Assembly (NCBI GenBank): GCA_964442435.1
Contig: CAYTZG010000023.1
Coordinates: forward strand, 1 to 27,007
Reading direction: 5' to 3'
DNA length: 27,007 bases
Source: CAMXAS01 sp964442435
GTDB taxonomy: Bacteria; Bacteroidota; Bacteroidia; Bacteroidales; P3
Every line of letters begins with the position of its first letter. The stretch's first letter is position 1. The notes below the pieces were generated by a model. That model was not told the DNA's origin. It was given only the letters and a program-made list of their open reading frames with translations, and made no database searches. Positions 23,537 to 27,007 of the stretch are shown here, piece after piece. Both the position numbers and the translations under genes were made by a program.

Positions 23537-24124
23537 ATGAACTGTTTTAACCATCCCGACCGGCCGGCCGTGGCCCAATGCCCTGACTGCGGTAAAGGCC
23601 TATGCATCGAATGCGCAAAAGCACACGAGACAACGATTTGCGAAGATTGCTATCAAAAACAAATTGAGAATCAACAAGACAAAATCGTTATCGAGCCCCA
23701 AGACACACTCGGACAAATCAAATCCGAACGCAAAACCCTCCTTCGCGAAATCTTTTTTTCCCTGATTATCGGATATTTCGCGGCCAATATCATTATACCT
23801 TTCTTGATTCAACATCAGGATACACCACCCTCCACCTTAGACATTATTTGCACAACGGTGATTGTCTTCTGTATGGGAGCCGGCATTTCCTATGGTTGGA
23901 AATACATAAACCCAAGACTGCAATGGCCTACTTTGATGGCCGCACTCCCCGAGATACCTTTTGGCTTTTTGCTTACCATTCCTCTTTTTATACTCTATCC
24001 CTTCTTAAAAATAATTGGGGCATTGTTTATTGGAGCCGTACTCTTCCCGTTCCGCCTTTACAAAAACATTAAACGCCTCAATGAGCTCAAAAAGATGAAA
24101 GCGGCCTGCAAGAACGGCGATTAA
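23537..24124 (+). CDS. B-box-type zinc finger membrane protein
   Basis: A 195-residue protein. Residues 3-38 form a B-box-like zinc finger with Cys3, His6, Cys15, Cys18, Cys23, Cys26, His30, Cys35 and Cys38. A charged linker follows, then hydrophobic spans at about 70-92, 100-121 and 140-175, ending in a basic tail. Such small bacterial B-box membrane proteins occur in Bacteroidota without a known function. Base composition is clearly AT-richer than the core genes, suggesting acquisition. Only 24 nt separate the assembly gap from its ATG, so its promoter is not visible. A hairpin without a T-tract follows at 24153-24176. Confidence 0.75.
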   Translation: MNCFNHPDRPAVAQCPDCGKGLCIECAKAHETTICEDCYQKQIENQQDKIVIEPQDTLGQIKSERKTLLREIFFSLIIGYFAANIIIPFLIQHQDTPPSTLDIICTTVIVFCMGAGISYGWKYINPRLQWPTLMAALPEIPFGFLLTIPLFILYPFLKIIGALFIGAVLFPFRLYKNIKRLNELKKMKAACKNGD

Positions 24125-24152
24125 CACAGCCCATTTTATAGAGGTAAAGCAT

Positions 24153-24176
24153 AGGGGCGTCCTTTCGGATGCCCCT
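24153..24176 (+). terminator. hairpin after the B-box gene, weak terminator candidate
   Basis: A 10-bp stem (one G-T pair) with a TTTC loop. No T-tract follows, so it may stabilise the transcript end and not stop transcription by itself. Confidence 0.45.
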
Positions 24177-24216
24177 GCTGCGTTTCTAAGATGCCGCTAT
24201 AGTGAAATGACACGCT

Positions 24217-24261
24217 CCGATTTTATGCAAATTTAAAGTACAACTATAAAATTACATAAAA
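24217..24261 (+). repeat. hairpin repeat, copy 1
   Basis: CCG followed by a 41-nt hairpin (24221-24261), with arms TTTTATGCAAATTT and AAAATTACATAAAA around a 13-nt variable centre AAAGTACAACTAT. The outer 18 and 14 nt are identical to copy 2 at 24878-24922, in the same orientation, with the same 13-nt spacing. Three stem mismatches are present, two of them shared with copy 2. Confidence 0.85.
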
Positions 24262-24321
24262 CTTCCGAAACCGCAAAAGCTGTCTAGGTTGGGATACAAT
24301 GAAGCCATGACCATCCCGGTG

Positions 24322-24353
24322 TTTGGCTGTAAAAAGAAAAATGCCTAATTTTG
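24322..24353 (+). promoter_or_regulatory. consensus promoter for the orphan gene
   Basis: TTTG at 24322-24325, exactly 20 nt, then TAATTTTG at 24346-24353. Initiation would be near 24360, right at the start of the hairpin at 24360-24378. Confidence 0.7.
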
Positions 24354-24359
24354 TGTCAA

Positions 24360-24378
24360 TGCCGTCCATAGGACGGCA
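24360..24378 (+). other. perfect hairpin at the predicted transcript 5' end
   Basis: TGCCGTCC and GGACGGCA form a perfect 8-bp stem with an ATA loop. Placed at the predicted first nucleotides of the transcript, it could protect the 5' end from decay. The leader to ATG 24455 is about 95 nt. Confidence 0.7.
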
Positions 24379-24454
24379 GGACATATTGATGAAAGTGTTT
24401 TAACTTTTGTCCTTGAAGAGGAAATCTGGTAATATAGCAAAATGTTTTACAAAT

Positions 24455-24799
24455 ATGAAATCAGAGCGGCACAATAACAGCGACAAGGGTAAAAAATTAG
24501 ACTTTGACGAGTTCAAACAAAAGCTCCAATCCGTTACCTGTGCTACCGGCATCGAAGAAACAAGTATTTATAGCAAGTTCCGTTTCGAAGGGGACACTAT
24601 CCAAGGAATTCGATTTCAAACTTGTTTCAAGGAATCCGATTTCAGCATTAACCTCAAAAAACTACATAAGGCTTATTGCGCTCAGGATTCAGCTGGGCTC
24701 GACACGGTCGATTTAAAAAAATACGTCAAAGGAAAGCAAGCTCCCGCCCTTGCCCTCCTTTTGGCAGCCGGTTTAACCAAATATAAACAATGCAAATAA
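24455..24799 (+). CDS. hypothetical protein, 114 residues, between two hairpin repeats
   Basis: I do not recognise this family. ATG 24455 (MKSERHNNSDKGKKLDFDEF) gives 114 residues; the frame is open to a TTG at 24407 but that lacks support. The N-terminus is polar and charged, the middle has alternating beta-like strands (FRFEGDTIQGIRFQTCF), and the C-terminus is a hydrophobic helix (APALALLLAAGLTKYKQCK). No signal peptide is present. Composition is AT-rich. It has its own consensus promoter, a 5' hairpin, and lies between two direct hairpin repeats 661 nt apart, so it may be a mobile cassette gene. It could also be a toxin or antitoxin-like protein, but nothing shows it. Confidence 0.6.
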   Translation: MKSERHNNSDKGKKLDFDEFKQKLQSVTCATGIEETSIYSKFRFEGDTIQGIRFQTCFKESDFSINLKKLHKAYCAQDSAGLDTVDLKKYVKGKQAPALALLLAAGLTKYKQCK

Positions 24800-24877
24800 T
24801 TCTACAATGGGAAAGGCCCCATCATTAAACGGCGTAATATTACCATTCACACCGAAAAGGAGTCGGTAAATACACCG

Positions 24878-24922
24878 CCGATTTTATGCAAATTTGCAGT
24901 TGTACTGCAAAATTACATAAAA
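24878..24922 (+). repeat. hairpin repeat, copy 2
   Basis: The same CCG plus 41-nt hairpin (24882-24922) as copy 1, with centre GCAGTTGTACTGC. Its inner five pairs are all Watson-Crick. Relative to copy 1, centre positions 1 and 13 change together from A-T to G-C, and positions 2 and 12 change from an A-A mismatch to C-G. The loop changes from ACA to TGT. Confidence 0.85.
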
Positions 24923-25130
24923 ATCCACCGAGGCCGCTACCCCAGCAGACTGTCGTCGTTCATCAAAAAGTCATAGACATTCATAATCATGATGCCGTCA
25001 TCATTCTGATAAAAATGTATATTTCTATATATCAATCATATAGCAATTTTTATTCGTTTTTTTTGTGTAACTACACACTTTTTCCGAAAACAAATTTTAT
25101 CTCTTAAGTTACCGTTTTCGTACAACGGAC
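24923..25130. other. AT-rich stretch without recognised genes
   Basis: Apart from hairpin copy 2 just before it, I see no gene, promoter with both boxes, or RNA motif here. The part 25010-25110 is strongly AT-rich, with several T runs. Confidence 0.5.
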
Positions 25131-25241
25131 GATTCTTACTGTTGCCCGTGGGAGTTGCCAAAACCGACCGTCGAGACAAAGGCCGCCAAGAACAAGGCCG
25201 CCGACGGCGCTACCTACCGCCTCAAAGCCATCAAGGCATGA
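25131..25241 (+). pseudogene. possible 3' remnant of a GC-rich gene
   Basis: A GC-rich run of codons with core-like composition reads ...WELPKPTVETKAAKNK and AADGATYRLKAIKA, then TGA at 25239. The frame is open from a stop at 25068 but has no start codon and its upstream part is AT-rich and unlike a gene. It looks like the tail of a protein whose body was lost at the border of the accessory stretch. It ends 3 nt before the AKR stop on the other strand. Weak evidence. Confidence 0.25.
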
Positions 25242-25244
25242 GAT

Positions 25245-26732
25245 TTAATACCAATCGTGTTTCTCGTTCCGGTCGAGGGCGGCGATTTGCGCCATTTCTT
25301 CATCGGTCAGCGAGAAGTCGAAAATCGAGATATTTTCCTTGATATGTTCGGGATTGCTTGAACCGGGAATGACGACCACGCCCCTCTGCAAGTTCCACCG
25401 GAGTATGACCTGCGCGACCGATTTGTTGTGTCGGGCGGCAATGTCGGCCAAAACCGGATCGCTCAAAAGTTCCGTTTGATGTCCCCGGCCGCCGAGCGGA
25501 TACCATGCCTCAACCACTAGGCCGAGAGCGTGCAGATGTTCCACCACCTCCTTGTCCTGATAATACGGGTGAACCTCGTTCTGCACCAATACCGGCTTGA
25601 TGTCCACCTGCGGCAGAAATCCGTCGATTTCCTTGATGTAGTAACACGACACGCCTAACGAACGGATCTTGCCTGCCTCCACATATTTTTCCATGGCCTT
25701 GTACGCTTTCACATCGTCCGTGCCGGGATGATGAAGCAACATAAGGTCGATATAACCGATGTCGAGCTTGCGCAGACACTCCTCGATGGCCGCTTCGGGA
25801 TCGGCGTATTGGTCGGGATAGAGTTTGGTGGTCACGAAAATCTCCTCACGCGGAACCCCCGATTCGCGGATGCCTTGTCCCACTTCCTCCTCGTTGCCGT
25901 AAACGGAAGCCCCGTCGAATTTGCGGTAACCGGCGGCGACAGCCGTTTTCACGGAATTGATACAGGTCTCTCCATGCAGGCTGTACGTACCCAGTCCGAA
26001 AACCGGCATATCGTAACCGCTGCTTAATCTTATCGTCGGGGCGTTGCCGTTTGTGCCTTGGGAGAGGTCGAATATCCCCGTATTCTTGTTGAAATTCAAT
26101 TTCATACTTTCAATCCAGCTTTCAAGGGTTTCTTTCGATTCGTTTCCACCGAACCGCCTTCCCGGTTTCCATTCGGCTTCGGATGCCAGAGAATGCAGGT
26201 CTGTGTCGCTCGACCCGATGCCGCTGGAGTGCGAGGTGCAGAACGGCACGATGGTCTTGCCCGCGAGGTCGTGGCTTTCGAGGAAGGTGAAGATGACTTT
26301 CGGCGCCTTGCCCCACCAGATGGGATAGCCGAGGAAGACCACATCATAATCGGCGATATGCTCGCATTTACCTTTGATGGCGGGGCGCGCCGAAGGGTCA
26401 TTCTGCTCGCGGTTGGCACGGGAGGACGAATTATTGTAGTTCAAATCCTCTGACGTATAAGCCGTTTCGGGTTCGATGCGCCAAGTCGCCGCACCGGTCA
26501 CCTCAACAATCCGGTCGGCAATGCCTTTAGTCGTGTTCGTACAGGAAAAATAGACGACCAAGGCACGGCTATCCGTAGGTTGCGGGTCGGGTGTTGGGTC
26601 GGTGGGGTTCGGCTCCGGTTCGGGAACGGCTGTCGGTTCTTCGGTTTTTATCGGATCATCGTCGTCCGGACTGCAAGCATTTGCTGTCCATAACATACAC
26701 GGTAACATTATATATAACAACCAACTTTTCAT
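25245..26732 (-). CDS. lipoprotein with fused flavodoxin and aldo-keto reductase domains
   Basis: A 495-residue fusion. A signal peptide with lipid-attachment Cys20 is followed by SPDDDD, an acidic run like the Bacteroidota lipoprotein surface-export signal, and a Pro/Glu/Thr linker (30-54). A flavodoxin domain covers about 56-212 (LVVYFSCTNTTKGIADRI for FMN phosphate, GYPIWWGKAP). An aldo-keto reductase covers about 232-495 with the full tetrad Asp273, Tyr278, Lys303, His335, and the NADP phosphate loop IPGSSNPEHI. In Bacteroides the two domains are commonly separate neighbouring genes. An exported protein needing FMN and NADPH is unexpected. The promoter at 26784-26814 serves it directly. 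Alcohol dehydrogenase remains lie upstream on the same strand. Confidence 0.88.
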   Translation of the reverse strand: MKSWLLYIMLPCMLWTANACSPDDDDPIKTEEPTAVPEPEPNPTDPTPDPQPTDSRALVVYFSCTNTTKGIADRIVEVTGAATWRIEPETAYTSEDLNYNNSSSRANREQNDPSARPAIKGKCEHIADYDVVFLGYPIWWGKAPKVIFTFLESHDLAGKTIVPFCTSHSSGIGSSDTDLHSLASEAEWKPGRRFGGNESKETLESWIESMKLNFNKNTGIFDLSQGTNGNAPTIRLSSGYDMPVFGLGTYSLHGETCINSVKTAVAAGYRKFDGASVYGNEEEVGQGIRESGVPREEIFVTTKLYPDQYADPEAAIEECLRKLDIGYIDLMLLHHPGTDDVKAYKAMEKYVEAGKIRSLGVSCYYIKEIDGFLPQVDIKPVLVQNEVHPYYQDKEVVEHLHALGLVVEAWYPLGGRGHQTELLSDPVLADIAARHNKSVAQVILRWNLQRGVVVIPGSSNPEHIKENISIFDFSLTDEEMAQIAALDRNEKHDWY

Positions 26733-26783
26733 TGCCTTATGGTTTTAAGGTTATTGTAGATTGATATTTTCCGCTTTGAGGTA

Positions 26784-26814
26784 CAAATTTAAGTGATTAC
26801 GCCGAGCAACACAA
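26784..26814 (-). promoter_or_regulatory. promoter of the flavodoxin-AKR gene
   Basis: On the minus strand, TAAATTTG at 26784-26791 and TTG at 26812-26814 with exactly 20 nt between them, a full consensus match. The leader is about 45 nt. Confidence 0.7.
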
Positions 26815-26894
26815 TACCCAACTTACGGACGGACAATGTATTCATATACGAAACAGAAATTTTTTTATATCTCTGACTTTGAAAACAAGTTAGT

Positions 26895-27007
26895 TTACAT
26901 TGTACTCATATCTATCACATAGCGGAACTTTACCTTTCCGTCAAGTACATTTTGATATGCCTTGTCGATTTCCGCACCGTCAGCACGGATGATTTCTACT
27001 TGAGGAT
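26895..27007 (-). CDS. zinc-type alcohol dehydrogenase, C-terminal end only
   Basis: The last 36 codons of a gene entering from the right edge: PQVEIIRADGAEIDKAYQNV then LDGKVKFRYVIDMSTM and TAA at 26895-26897. The pattern of an xAxxINxAYxxxLxGxVKxRxVIDM tail is typical of NAD(P)-dependent medium-chain zinc alcohol dehydrogenases of the YahK/AdhA kind. The catalytic and cofactor domains are outside the window. It lies upstream of the flavodoxin-AKR gene on the same strand, which suggests a small redox gene group, though the AKR gene has its own promoter. Confidence 0.8.
   Translation of the reverse strand, partial: PQVEIIRADGAEIDKAYQNVLDGKVKFRYVIDMSTM

Noticed and set aside
24217..24922. Classical integron attC sites
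   Set aside because: The hairpins are similar in concept but I find no GTTRRRY/RYYYAAC core pair at their ends and no integron integrase next to them, so I do not call an integron.
1..27007. tRNA, rRNA, CRISPR array or insertion sequence
   Set aside because: Reading both strands I saw no cloverleaf with a GTTCGA arm, no rRNA segments, no regularly spaced repeats and no transposase. A tRNAscan or ISfinder run could still detect something missed by eye.

Overview
This window most likely comes from a fairly GC-rich member of the Bacteroidota, order Bacteroidales. The evidence is a Bacteroidota-type promoter (a -7 box TAnnTTTG, sometimes with TTG or TTTG about 20 nt upstream) in front of most transcription units. 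It also carries a Porphyromonas-like hmu haem operon, lipoproteins with Bacteroidota-type signal peptides, and few strong Shine-Dalgarno sites. I cannot name the genus. The core (1-23082) is GC-rich and densely packed. Positions 23083-25130 are clearly AT-richer and look accessory.

Layout. 1-2160: xerC, hpf and mnmE (cut by the window edge) on the minus strand behind one promoter, with hpf and mnmE sharing a TAATG stop/start. 2209-4250: a YeiH-type membrane protein and a SuhB-type phosphatase, divergent from a shared promoter region. 4247-5597: an aspartate-less LuxR-type regulator and a hemerythrin protein (minus), directly downstream of the haem operon. 5652-14434: a six-gene haem operon (minus) in the order receptor hmuR, haemophore hmuY, giant CobN-like hmuS, membrane protein hmuT, MotA/ExbB-like hmuU, DUF2149 protein hmuV. 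14520-18099: a GT4 glycosyltransferase and hutI (minus), divergent from a GT2 glycosyltransferase. 18060-19506: TM2 protein, ung and aroQ as a tightly overlapping minus operon. 19602-23082: an M49 dipeptidyl peptidase III lipoprotein and a DUF1015 protein (plus), closed by a strong terminator.

23083-25244 is the accessory stretch. It holds a strong promoter with a roughly 250-nt leader rich in hairpins, a signal-peptide gene that runs into a 100-N assembly gap, a B-box zinc-finger membrane protein, and an orphan 114-aa protein. The orphan gene lies between two direct copies of a 41-nt hairpin element. The hairpin stem differs between the copies by at least one compensatory change. 25245-27007 holds a lipoprotein that fuses a flavodoxin to an aldo-keto reductase (minus) and the last codons of a zinc alcohol dehydrogenase (minus).

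How the genes could work together. HmuY binds haem at the surface and HmuR imports it using TonB energy. The CobN-like HmuS, held in the membrane and served by the HmuT/U/V ion-channel-like proteins, would act on the porphyrin to release iron. The diiron hemerythrin and its regulator lie downstream without a visible terminator and may join the same iron, oxygen or nitric oxide response; this last link is inference. The observations most worth follow-up are the covarying hairpin pair around the orphan gene, the structured leader at the assembly gap, the HmuY homologue that seems to have lost both histidine haem ligands, and the exported flavodoxin-AKR fusion.
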